Part shown: one piece after another, positions 46,939 through 54,046 of the stretch
How positions within the stretch are numbered: the first letter of the stretch is position 1
Layout of the letters: each line of letters opens with the position of its first letter
Position numbers and translations under genes: made by a program
Notes under the pieces: generated by a model
The model's input: the letters and a program-made list of their open reading frames with translations, nothing else
What the model was told of the DNA's origin: nothing
Databases searched by the model: none
Source of the DNA: a virus
Length of the DNA stretch: 54,046 bases
Direction: 5' to 3' (one strand)
IMG/VR virus record: IMGVR_UViG_3300048597_000384
Span: 1 to 54,046 of that record

Positions 46939-47353
46939 GGCCTGGACGCTCGACAGCCTGTGGAAGGCCCTGGGCATCCTGGCGCTGTTCGCCGGGCCGA
47001 CGGTCACCTGGCTGATCGCGCGGTCGTCGCGGCAGTCGTCGATCGACGAGGCGCGCAACGTGGCCAACCGCGAGGCCTTCGAGATCGGGGCCAAGATGCG
47101 CGACGAGCTGCGCGTCGAGATGATCCGCCTGTCGACCGAGGTGAAGCGGCAGGAGAAGGAGATCGAGGGCCTGCAGGTGCAGCTCGGCGAGGCGAAGGAG
47201 ACGCTCGCCCGCGAGAGCGGCCACTGGGAGGCGTTCAAGGCGATGTGGTGCCCGAAGGCCGACTGCCCGGTGCTGCTGCGCCGCCAGCCGATCTGGGACG
47301 GCGTCGAGCGGCGCGAGCGCGATCCGGCGCCCCCGCGGCAGCCGCCACGCTGA
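46931..47353 (+). CDS. membrane-anchored coiled-coil protein
   Basis: 140 residues. One N-terminal helix (about 8-30) is followed by a heptad-like coiled coil (VEMIRLSTEVKRQEKEIEG) and a C-terminal CPKADCP motif with a proline-rich tail. The shape resembles an i-spanin or a phage DUF1515-like membrane protein. It overlaps the upstream membrane protein and may act with it. Position near attR allows a conversion role instead. Confidence 0.55.
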   Translation: MFEAWTLDSLWKALGILALFAGPTVTWLIARSSRQSSIDEARNVANREAFEIGAKMRDELRVEMIRLSTEVKRQEKEIEGLQVQLGEAKETLARESGHWEAFKAMWCPKADCPVLLRRQPIWDGVERRERDPAPPRQPPR

Positions 47354-47483
47354 GGCCGCGCCCCGCCATGCACAGGACATGCAGGTGATCTGAGTCCGGC
47401 CCCGCGGCCGGTTCTCCGGCTGCTGCCCGCCCCGGTCGGCGATCGCTCGCCGGGCCCATCGGAGCCCAGATCCCAGACGGAAG

Positions 47484-48260
47484 ATGCCTGCAATGCTCAG
47501 GATCCTGCTGCTGCTGCTCGCGGCCATGGTCTTCGCCAATGCGGCCCAAGCCGCGAACGTGACCCTCCTCTTCGTCTACAGCCCGGGCGCTCGCGACAAG
47601 ATGAACGCCTATGCCGGCAGCGTCTCGCAGTGGACGAAGCTGGCGCTCGAGCAGCTGAACCGGGCGCACTCGATCAGCAACACCGGCCAGACCGTCTCGC
47701 TCTCGCAGAACGCCGCCGGCACTTGGTCGAGGAAGCTGCTCACCAACTACGTCAAGGCGCCGGCCGGCGCTCCGCAAGGTGACAGCCTCGGTAATGATCT
47801 CGTGCGTCTCCAGGCCGATGGCGACGGCTACATGGACAAGGTCCACGAGTGGCGCGACGAATACGCTGCCGACGTGGTGATCGGCGTCTTCGACTACAGC
47901 CCCGGCGAGTTCAACACCGGGCAGGCCTGGGTCCAGGGTACGGACTTCGCCGACGAGGCCTTCCTGGTGGTCGACGTCGACCGGGCGATCGCCATCGGCG
48001 ATCTGATCCTCGGGCACGAGATGGGGCACCTGTACGGCTGCGCGCACGAGAGCGCCGCGATCAGCTCGCGTGGCTATTGCGAGCCGGGCAACCAGTGGCA
48101 CGATCTTATGGCGATCAGCTGCCCGAACGTGTTCTCGACCCGGCTGAACTTCTGGTCGGCCAACATCTCGATCGTCGGCCGGGGGATGATCGGCGACTTC
48201 ACACACAACTGTGCGGCCGCGATCCCCTACTTCTCCAACCGCATGAGCACGTTCCGCTAG
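47484..48260 (+). CDS. secreted metzincin-type zinc metalloprotease
   Basis: 258 residues with an N-terminal signal peptide (cleavage expected after AQA, residue 23). The zinc site is HEMGHLYGCAH at 178-188, the HExxHxxGxxH pattern of metzincins, with His178, Glu179, His182 and His188. A methionine that could be the Met-turn is at 209. Two cysteine pairs suggest disulphides. It is the last gene before attR, separate from the late operon, with GGAAG upstream of ATG 47484. Lysogenic-conversion cargo acting outside the cell is likely; the substrate is unknown. Confidence 0.8.
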   Translation: MPAMLRILLLLLAAMVFANAAQAANVTLLFVYSPGARDKMNAYAGSVSQWTKLALEQLNRAHSISNTGQTVSLSQNAAGTWSRKLLTNYVKAPAGAPQGDSLGNDLVRLQADGDGYMDKVHEWRDEYAADVVIGVFDYSPGEFNTGQAWVQGTDFADEAFLVVDVDRAIAIGDLILGHEMGHLYGCAHESAAISSRGYCEPGNQWHDLMAISCPNVFSTRLNFWSANISIVGRGMIGDFTHNCAAAIPYFSNRMSTFR

Positions 48261-48270
48261 CCCTGCCGGG

Positions 48271-48278
48271 CTGTGCCG
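48271..48278 (+). promoter_or_regulatory. fourth CTGTGCCG copy near attR
   Basis: Identical to the three copies beside attL and located 107 bases inside attR. It may be an integrase arm site. Confidence 0.35.
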
Positions 48279-48384
48279 CCGGCCGCTCCGCTGCCGGCGT
48301 CGCTCCGTTCGCCTGATGCGTTAGACGCGCTGCCGGAAAGTCAGGGATCGCCTGGGTTTCGGGCTTCCGGCCGCGATCTCTGCC

Positions 48385-48427
48385 CGGTTTTCAAGACCGC
48401 TGCCATCGACCACTCGGCCACCCATCC
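48385..48427. repeat. attR: right copy of the 43-bp attachment core (orphan tRNA-Ser 5' half)
   Basis: The copy contains only the 5' half of tRNA-Ser and cannot make a tRNA. The single difference from attL is in the D-arm (GAGTGG here, GAGCGG in the intact gene). Confidence 0.85.
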
Positions 48428-48441
48428 GTCCCGGCCGACCT

Positions 48442-48469
48442 GAGATAGCATGGCTGCATCTCTCCGCAA
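48442..48469 (-). promoter_or_regulatory. likely original promoter of tRNA-Ser, now disconnected
   Basis: On the minus strand TTGCGG (48469-48464) and TATCTC (48447-48442) are 16 bases apart, and the box ends 14 bases before the orphan half gene. It would now transcribe only the tRNA fragment and prophage DNA. Confidence 0.4.
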
Positions 48470-48491
48470 GCCGGGCAGGTCGGCGCTGATG

Positions 48492-48680
48492 CCGGACGGA
48501 CCTGTCCGCCTTGCGGAGCCGGAGCATCAGACAGCGGAACTCTACGTCGATGGTGGTAGCCTTAAGCAAGTGGTGCGATGCTCGGGATCGCGCCGTCGAC
48601 TGTGCGGACCCGCCTGAGCGCGATCTGCCGCAAGCCCAGGGTGACGGCCCGGATCGGGCTGCGCCCAGCGCGCCGTCCTT
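48492..48680 (+). pseudogene. broken LuxR-type regulator (HTH fragment)
   Basis: One frame gives RLAEPEHQTAELYVDGGSLKQV, which matches the start of a LuxR C-terminal HTH. A one-base shift is needed before MLGIAPSTVRTRLSAICRK, its recognition helix. The N-terminal receiver or sensor domain is missing. The fragment lies between attR and the second phage element, so it is probably host DNA. Confidence 0.55.
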
Positions 48681-48698
48681 ACCTCGACTCCCTCCCGC

Positions 48699-50258
48699 TC
48701 AGGGCTGGAAGCCTGTCTGGGCGCGCCACTGGCCTGTATGGCGCCAGTCCCATCGTGGCAGGGCGGGGGGGCTCGGTCCGAGGCGGACTGGCTGCGCCAG
48801 GATACTGCCGCTGACGGCGTCCAGGCCGTCGTCGCGGCCGCGGCCGCCTGGCAGCCATTCGCGCATCTCGCGGATGAACGGCGTTTCCCAGACCGAGGCG
48901 TGGGCGCGCAGGGCACGGGCGGCAAGGATCGGGTCGAACGCGTTCAGGATGCGCGTGTCCTTGGCCGTGACGCTCACCTGCTCGCTGACCGTGATCGCGA
49001 GGTGCCGGGCCGCGAGTTCGCGGCGCAGCAGTGTCGGCAGGTAGCGGCCCAGGCCGTTGGTCTCGATCGCGATCGCCGGCTGGTGCTGCGCGCGCAGGAA
49101 GGCGATCACCTGCCGGCACAGCTGGGCGGCCTCGTCCTCGACGGCAAGACCGCTCTCGTCGACGCGCAGGTACTGGATGCCGTGGAGCCAGTAGCCCCCG
49201 CTGTCGTCGGTGAACACGGCGGCGACCACGCTGGCGTCGCCCCGGGTCGGCCGGGCCATCGCTGGATCCCACCAGCACGTAGCCCCGACCATCCGCCGCC
49301 CCTCGATAGTGAGGATCGGCTCGCCATTGACCTCGCGCAGGTCGAGCCGGCCCTCGTAGCGCACCAGCCGGTCCGGATCGAGGCGGACGTCCTGGGTGTG
49401 GCCGGGCGTCAGCATCATCTGGCTGCGGAAGCGGTTGGGGCCGGTGTCGCGCTGGATGTCGGCCACCGCCTCGCCGCCGAAGCGGTCCGGCCAGACACCG
49501 TCCAGCGCCTTGTCGACCAGCGGAATGTTCATCCTGGTGTAGCTGGCGAGGAAGGGCACCGCCTCGTCGAGCTCGGGCCGGGGCTCGTCGGCGTAGATCG
49601 AGTAGTAGCTGTGCGGCGTGCCGATGTAGAGCTGGGTGCCGTCGGGCACCAGGACGAACGAGGCCTCGCGCAGGCGTTCGCGCAGCTCCATGCGCTTGTG
49701 GTGGGTGCCGGCGGTGTTGGGCACCTCGACATCGTCGCAGATGATGATGTCGGCGCGGCAGCCGGTGATGTTCGCACCGATGCCACGGGCCATGAGCGAG
49801 GGGTCGCGATGCGCGGCCTCGCGCGCGACGGTGAACTGTGCCGCCGCCCACTCCTCACGCCGCCTGGGCAGAAGATGTCGGGTCAGCTTGTTGCGCTCCA
49901 GCACCCGGCGGACATTGCGGGTCATGCGCGTGGCGAGGCCGGCCTCGGCCGACAGGACGAGCAGGCGCAGGTTCGGGTCCTGGCCCAGGAGCCAGGCACA
50001 GAACAGGCCGACCAGCGTGGACTTGCCCGCGTCGCGGAACACCATCAGCAGGAGCCGTCGGTCGCCGGCGGCCCAGCGCTCGTCGAGCCAGCGCGACATG
50101 CGCAAGTGCACGTCGGGGGTCTCGCGGCCCTGCTGCAGGTTCCAGGCGGTGACGAAGCTGGAAAAGGGCAGCCCGGCCAGAGGCCCGCGACAGGGTCGGG
50201 CCGGTGCTGCGGACGATGCCCGCGCGCCGGCCTCAAGACTGCCTTCGTCAGCGTTCAA
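48699..50258 (-). CDS. terL: terminase large subunit of the second element
   Basis: 519 residues. The P-loop is VFRDAGKST at 73-81, Walker B is DIIICDDVE at 170-178, and the C-terminal nuclease domain has IAIETNGLGRYLP and a GRDDGLDAVSG aspartate motif. It belongs to the T7 gp19/phage terminase class, not to the gpA class of prophage 1. It is the last gene in its direction, as gp19 is in T7. The start overlaps the preceding gene (ATGA). Confidence 0.88.
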   Translation of the reverse strand: MNADEGSLEAGARASSAAPARPCRGPLAGLPFSSFVTAWNLQQGRETPDVHLRMSRWLDERWAAGDRRLLLMVFRDAGKSTLVGLFCAWLLGQDPNLRLLVLSAEAGLATRMTRNVRRVLERNKLTRHLLPRRREEWAAAQFTVAREAAHRDPSLMARGIGANITGCRADIIICDDVEVPNTAGTHHKRMELRERLREASFVLVPDGTQLYIGTPHSYYSIYADEPRPELDEAVPFLASYTRMNIPLVDKALDGVWPDRFGGEAVADIQRDTGPNRFRSQMMLTPGHTQDVRLDPDRLVRYEGRLDLREVNGEPILTIEGRRMVGATCWWDPAMARPTRGDASVVAAVFTDDSGGYWLHGIQYLRVDESGLAVEDEAAQLCRQVIAFLRAQHQPAIAIETNGLGRYLPTLLRRELAARHLAITVSEQVSVTAKDTRILNAFDPILAARALRAHASVWETPFIREMREWLPGGRGRDDGLDAVSGSILAQPVRLGPSPPALPRWDWRHTGQWRAQTGFQP

Positions 50259-50692
50259 TCGAGCAGGCTCCGCCCCGACCGCGACGAGCCTGCGAACCGG
50301 CTGCCGAGCCTCACGGAGCGGCCGGCGAAGTCGAGCAGGCTGCGCTGACTGCGGTTGTCGAAGGTGTTGCGGATGTCCTCGATCTCGAGGTTCGATTCTT
50401 GCCGGCGCGCCTGCTCGCGCAGGCGGCTCTCCTGCACCAGCCCGGCCAGGATCGCGTCGGCCGAGCCGCCGCTGGAGCCCACGCCGGCCCCGCCCGCGCG
50501 GGCGCGCTCCTCCGCCAGGCGGCGGCGCAATGCCTGCTCCTGCTGCCGCCCCTCCTCGGCGTCACCGATCCTGATCGCCTGGATCTGGCGGTCGCGCTCG
50601 CGGCGCAGATCCTTGGCCTCGTTGGCCTGCGCGCGCTGGTTCAGGGCCAGATTGAGGCCCAACGTGGCCAGGCTGTTCAACGCACCCATCAC
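50255..50692 (-). CDS. internal virion-type protein, 145 residues
   Basis: A charged, strongly helical protein: hydrophobic N-terminus (LNSLATLGLNLALN), long Arg/Glu-rich helix (RERDRQIQAIRIGDAEEGRQ) and a glycine-rich hinge. Its position after the tail tube B protein and before terminase is where short T7-like internal (ejection) proteins are found. Function by position only. Confidence 0.55.
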   Translation of the reverse strand: MMGALNSLATLGLNLALNQRAQANEAKDLRRERDRQIQAIRIGDAEEGRQQEQALRRRLAEERARAGGAGVGSSGGSADAILAGLVQESRLREQARRQESNLEIEDIRNTFDNRSQRSLLDFAGRSVRLGSRFAGSSRSGRSLLD

Positions 50693-52611
50693 ATGTTCCC
50701 CATGATCTCGGAGGTGACCGAAAGGATGGTGCAGGCGGCCGGGTCGTCCTGGCGGACGCGCCAGGGCGGCTCGGCACTGCCGCGGCGCCAGCCGGAGGCC
50801 CGCAGCTCGGCCTCGCCGGAGTACCGCCTGGCGGCATCGCCTGCACCCAGCGGCAGGGCGTGGAGGCCGCTGCCGGCATCGGCCCGCAGGGCGCCGGTCT
50901 CGTGCAGGCGGAAGACGATCCGGACCGGCCGGTAGGGTCGATCCAGGCTCACGCCCGAACCGCCCGGGACCGCGAGGCTCATCGGCTCGACCTCGTGCGC
51001 GAAGGGCGCGCCGATGGTGACGGACGTGGCGGTGGCGAGAGCGGTCACGGCACCGGCTGCCACCACGGCGCGATGCGCCGGGCCCGGACCCTCCAGAATG
51101 ACCTCGCGCCCTTCCAGATGCTGCAGCCCGCCCCAGGCGATCGTCGGCGTGGGACTGGCGAGCGTCACCGTATGGTCGGTCGTCAGCGCTTCCTCGAAGC
51201 GCTCCAGCAGGATCTGCCCGCCGAGGTCGACCAGGAAATGCGGCTGGCCGTCGTGGATGGCGACCGACCGGAACAGACCGGTGCTCTCGAGCAGGCTCCA
51301 GGCCACGACGTTGCTGTTGCGGTCGAGCGCCACCGTCGCGAGCGTGCCGTCCGCCCGCACGAGCAGGAGCCAGCGCCGCCGCCGGTCGAAGCGCAGGGCC
51401 GTGGGCTCTACCATGAGGTGGCGCGACAGCAGCGCGATGTCAGCCGCCTGGTAGGCCTGTTCGCTCTCGGCGTAGAGGAACTCGCGCAGCTCGCGGCCCG
51501 AGGCGCCCACGAACAGGGCGGCACCGTCGACCTCCACCGGGTCGAGCCGCCGCGTCGCCCAGGAGCCTATCCGGGTCTGCAGCTCGACCGACACGCTTTC
51601 CGCGGTGATCGGCGCGCCGCGCACCACCCACTCGCCGCTGGTGGTGAACACCTGCAGGAGCCTGCCCGGCAGGAGGCCGCGGATCGCGTGCTGCTCGTCG
51701 CCGGCAAGGCGGAAGCTGATCGCCTCGTCGGGAAGTCCTTCGCCGGGGTCGAAGTTGAACGGGTGGCCGGTCCTGGAGAACCACAGGCGGTCCGGTACGT
51801 CGCGCGAGCCGCCGATCACCAGCCGCTCCTGGTGGACCGCGACGCAGGCGGGCCAGCCGCGCGCTTCGCTGAACGCCTGCTCCTGCCAGTCGCGGGTGGG
51901 CTTGCCGTCCTTCAGCTTCTGCAGGGCCACGCCGAACGCGCGCTGCCGGTCGACCGGGTCGGGATTGACGATCCGGATGTGCTTGCCCTTGACCGTGATC
52001 ACCGAGTCGATGTGGTCGGGCGTGAACACGGGCTCGCTGGTCAGCAGCGAGACGAAGCTGCCGGCGGCGATCTCGCCGGCAGCACCGTCGTTCACCTGGA
52101 TCGCGATCTCCGGCCGGACGAAGCGGGCGAACGGGAACAGGCTGCGGGCCTCGCCGTCCTCGTCCAAGGACTGCTCGTACTGCCAGTCCCGCAGCAGCCA
52201 GCCGGACACGCCGTCGCGGATAAGCTCCTTGGGCGGTACCGCCGGATGGCATAGCAGGAGGCGGTCGCCCCAGCGCGCGATGCTCAGGTCCGGCAACTCG
52301 GCCGGTCCCCAGAGGGTGTCGGTGACGGCGTGGACCACGACTCCGCCGCGCAGGATGTCGAGCCGGTAGGAACCAAAGGCCAGGAGCTCGCCGCCCCCCG
52401 AGCCCTCGAAGGTGGCGAGGCGCAGCGCCCCGGGTAGCGACGCGACCAAGCGCAGGCCGGGCCGGCGGCTCACGCCTCCGGAGGGATGAACGACTACGTT
52501 GCGAAGCCTGGCCGCGCCGTCCTCCTGGGCCTTGAGGTCGAGCCGGCCGCGCAGCAGCGGATCGAGCTCGCCCGATGTGAAGCTGGTCTTGGTGACGAAG
52601 GCGCGGGTCAT
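50689..52611 (-). CDS. tail tubular protein B-like (T7 gp12 type)
   Basis: 640 residues. The start (FTSGELDPLLRGRLDLKAQED) and a NVVVHPSGGVSRRPGLRLVA motif are typical of this protein in T7-like prophages. The rest is beta-propeller-like with an EYARSEQAYQAADIALLSRH-like segment near 375. It forms the nozzle of the short tail. The gene overlaps both neighbours (ATGA with the upstream gene, three codons at its 3' end). Confidence 0.85.
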   Translation of the reverse strand: MTRAFVTKTSFTSGELDPLLRGRLDLKAQEDGAARLRNVVVHPSGGVSRRPGLRLVASLPGALRLATFEGSGGGELLAFGSYRLDILRGGVVVHAVTDTLWGPAELPDLSIARWGDRLLLCHPAVPPKELIRDGVSGWLLRDWQYEQSLDEDGEARSLFPFARFVRPEIAIQVNDGAAGEIAAGSFVSLLTSEPVFTPDHIDSVITVKGKHIRIVNPDPVDRQRAFGVALQKLKDGKPTRDWQEQAFSEARGWPACVAVHQERLVIGGSRDVPDRLWFSRTGHPFNFDPGEGLPDEAISFRLAGDEQHAIRGLLPGRLLQVFTTSGEWVVRGAPITAESVSVELQTRIGSWATRRLDPVEVDGAALFVGASGRELREFLYAESEQAYQAADIALLSRHLMVEPTALRFDRRRRWLLLVRADGTLATVALDRNSNVVAWSLLESTGLFRSVAIHDGQPHFLVDLGGQILLERFEEALTTDHTVTLASPTPTIAWGGLQHLEGREVILEGPGPAHRAVVAAGAVTALATATSVTIGAPFAHEVEPMSLAVPGGSGVSLDRPYRPVRIVFRLHETGALRADAGSGLHALPLGAGDAARRYSGEAELRASGWRRGSAEPPWRVRQDDPAACTILSVTSEIMGNM

Positions 52612-53180
52612 GCCAGGCGCGCCTCGATGAGCGTGAAATCGTCAAAGGCGCGCGGCGTGGTCTGCTGGCTGTCGATCAGCCGGGCGCCGCGCAGCTCGGC
52701 TTCGGCCAGGCGGTAGAGGTCCATGGCCCGGCTCGAGCCCTCGGTTAGTGGGATGCAGAACTCCGCGGCGAGGCGGGTAACCAGCAGCGGCACGAAGAAG
52801 GGTGGCAGATCGGCCTCGGGCACGCGCCGCTGGTAGTTCAGCACGATCTCCTGGGCGTCGCAGAGGATCTGGCCGGCCTGCACCCGGTAGGCGGTGCCGC
52901 GGCTGCGGCCGCCCGTGCCCACCGAGATGGTGCGCAAATGGTCCTCGGGCAGCGCGAAGGCGTGGACGAAGTCGGCCACCGGTGCGGCCGCATCGGGCGC
53001 CAGCGTCACCTGGGCCAGCGTGAACGACCAGGGATGCACGCCCAAGAGCAGGTCACGCGCGATCGGGTAGAGCCGGCGGGCGCAGGCGGCCTCCGCCGTG
53101 TCCTCCTCGAACGCGGCGAAGGGGCGAGCGCCGATCTTCACCAGGGCCGCGGCGCAGAGCTCGACGGCGGACATCGGCAT
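52608..53180 (-). CDS. tail tubular protein A-like (T7 gp11 type)
   Basis: 190 residues, near the 196 of T7 gp11. Helical start with SAVELCAAALVKIGARPFAA, ARDLLLGVHPWSFTLAQV and the AAEFCIPLTEGSSRAMDLY part are diagnostic of the tail-adaptor fold. It joins portal and nozzle. The stop overlaps the gp12-like start (ATGA). Confidence 0.85.
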   Translation of the reverse strand: MPMSAVELCAAALVKIGARPFAAFEEDTAEAACARRLYPIARDLLLGVHPWSFTLAQVTLAPDAAAPVADFVHAFALPEDHLRTISVGTGGRSRGTAYRVQAGQILCDAQEIVLNYQRRVPEADLPPFFVPLLVTRLAAEFCIPLTEGSSRAMDLYRLAEAELRGARLIDSQQTTPRAFDDFTLIEARLA

Positions 53181-53213
53181 GATCGTACTCCGGGCAGGCA
53201 GCTGGGTTCGGGA

Positions 53214-53576
53214 TCAGGCGACCTGGCCGACATGCTGGCGCAGCGTGCGCCAGAGGTCGGCCGGGCGCGTCGGCAGGAGGGCCAGGAGGCAGCCGGCCTG
53301 GCCGAAGGCGATCAGGATCGGCCGGCCGGGCTGGACGAACAGCGCGACGCCGTCGGGGGTGGAGGGCAGGGCCTCACCGCCGCGCTCGCCCCACAGCGAG
53401 AGGAACGGGATGAGCTCGCCCGCGGCATAGTCGAAGCGATGGGTCTCCGGCAGGCGCGCCGCGAGTTGGGCGACGCTCAGGCCCGGACAGCCGATCGCGG
53501 GGGTGGCGGTGAGGCTGGTGGCGAGGAACAGGCCGCGCACCAGGGCGCGGCGCCAGATGCGCATCCGGACCGGCAT
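53214..53576 (-). CDS. secreted or periplasmic protein of unknown function
   Basis: 120 residues with a signal peptide-like N-terminus (RALVRGLFLATSLTATPAIG) then a beta-rich domain. It is unusual between capsid and tail genes, and could be a lysis or exclusion factor. No family is recognised. Confidence 0.5.
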   Translation of the reverse strand: MPVRMRIWRRALVRGLFLATSLTATPAIGCPGLSVAQLAARLPETHRFDYAAGELIPFLSLWGERGGEALPSTPDGVALFVQPGRPILIAFGQAGCLLALLPTRPADLWRTLRQHVGQVA

Positions 53577-53635
53577 CGCTATCGCTCCAGGAGAAGGTGC
53601 CGCCGCCGGGCGACAGGCCCGGCGGCGGCGAGAGG

Positions 53636-53905
53636 TCAGTCGTTGTTGACCGCGCCGTAGGTGGTCACGTTGGTCACATCGACCACGCCGCCTGCATTGG
53701 CGACCACGACCGCCACGCCGTGGGTCGGCGTGCTGTCGATACCGGCATTGAGCAGCACGAAGTCCCCGACCCGGACCATCCGGCTCGCCGGGTTGAAGTA
53801 CCCGGCATTGTCGACCTGGGCAGCGAGGTCGGTGGTCCGGTAGTGCCAGAGGGTAAAGCCGTTGGCGTAGCCCAGGGCACTCAGGTTCTTGGGATCGTAC
53901 GCCAT
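53636..53905 (-). CDS. phage head-associated small protein
   Basis: 89 residues. The start (MAYDPKNLSALGYANGFTLW) is one I know from T7-like prophages of alphaproteobacteria, where the gene follows the capsid gene. The protein is a small beta-barrel, perhaps a decoration or stabilising protein. It starts three bases after the capsid-like stop. Confidence 0.65.
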   Translation of the reverse strand: MAYDPKNLSALGYANGFTLWHYRTTDLAAQVDNAGYFNPASRMVRVGDFVLLNAGIDSTPTHGVAVVVANAGGVVDVTNVTTYGAVNND

Positions 53906-53907
53906 GA

Positions 53908-54046
53908 TCAGGCCTCCAGGCAGGGCAGCTTGACGACGCCGGCGGGGTCGATCAGCCCGGCGCCCTGGGACATCGAGTTGGCGACGAAGTGTGCCGCGCG
54001 GTCGCCGTGCCAGGTCACGTCGCTGGTGATCTCCTGGCCGATCGCG
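53908..54046 (-). CDS. major capsid-like protein, C-terminus only (partial)
   Basis: The last 45 codons of a gene that continues beyond the right edge. It contains TSDVTWHGDRAAHFVANSMS, an ending I associate with capsid proteins of this phage group, and stops at TGA 53910-53908. Its position upstream of the head-associated and gp11-like genes agrees. Partial sequence limits confidence. Confidence 0.5.
   Translation of the reverse strand, partial: AIGQEITSDVTWHGDRAAHFVANSMSQGAGLIDPAGVVKLPCLEA

Larger units (their letters stand above)
685..48427. mobile_element. prophage 1: complete lambdoid siphovirus integrated in tRNA-Ser(UGA)
   Basis: The element is bounded by a 43-bp direct repeat and carries integrase, immunity region, lysis, replication, head, tail and host-recognition genes. 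All essential structural modules are present in lambda order. Apart from one possible homopolymer frameshift in a small early gene (10961-11264), no core gene looks broken, so it may be inducible. Confidence 0.88.
48699..54046 (-). mobile_element. second phage element (T7-like tail genes), left part only
   Basis: Seven genes on the minus strand run out of the window at the right. In their reading direction they go from a capsid-like C-terminus to tail tube proteins A and B, an internal protein and a terminase. This order is that of T7-like podoviruses and is unrelated to prophage 1. Whether it is a complete prophage is outside the window. Confidence 0.7.

Noticed and set aside
685-48427. A larger composite prophage including the T7-like genes
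   Set aside because: The direct repeat ends the lambdoid element at 48427; genes beyond it have opposite direction and duplicate the terminase function with another family.

Overview
The window is high-GC DNA from an alphaproteobacterium; the species cannot be read from it. It is almost entirely phage DNA. A 47.7 kb lambdoid siphovirus prophage lies between two copies of the 5' half of a tRNA-Ser(UGA) gene (685-727 and 48385-48427, 42 of 43 bases identical). To its left is host DNA with an edge gene and a broken P4-type integrase. To its right are a broken LuxR-type regulator and the start of a second phage element of a different kind (T7-like tail genes, minus strand).

Prophage 1, left to right. 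A tRNA promoter brought in by the phage and three CTGTGCCG repeats lie next to the attachment site, followed by an AT-richer membrane-protein gene (1055-1735). A leftward early operon (6851 to 1869) of very short, overlapping genes ends in an excisionase-like gene and a tyrosine integrase. The immunity region (6880-7905) has five 16-bp operator palindromes with half-sites CC(T/G)CA and TGAG(G/C). Two of these fill the -35/-10 spacers of the leftward and rightward promoters. A small repressor and a gene in the lambda rex position lie between the two operator groups. The rightward operon starts with a Cro-like gene, then a MarR-type gene, small genes, and an unusually early lysis cassette (GH108 lysozyme plus overlapping spanins). 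It continues with a DNA polymerase III beta-clamp homologue, a zinc-cysteine protein and a VirE/VapE-type ATPase. An array of nine exact GTCCCAACC/GGTTGGGAC motifs (16568-16803) follows and is a candidate replication origin.

The late region runs on the plus strand from 17.5 to 46.3 kb in lambda order: terminase small and large subunits, gpW-like joiner, portal, S49 protease with nested scaffold, decoration protein, major capsid protein, connector, tail terminator, tail tube, tail assembly chaperones joined by a GGGAAAC -1 frameshift site, tape measure, baseplate proteins, NlpC/P60 peptidase and gpJ. About 11 kb of receptor-binding genes follow; three of them share one C-terminal domain. The right end holds three small membrane-protein genes and a secreted metzincin-type zinc protease next to attR.

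The likeliest new biology is: (a) integration into the 5' half of a tRNA gene, so that the phage supplies the tRNA's promoter; (b) the operator system with a non-cleavable repressor and a rex-position gene; (c) the clamp, VirE and iteron replication module; (d) the adhesin family sharing a C-terminal domain; (e) the metalloprotease and membrane proteins at the prophage ends.
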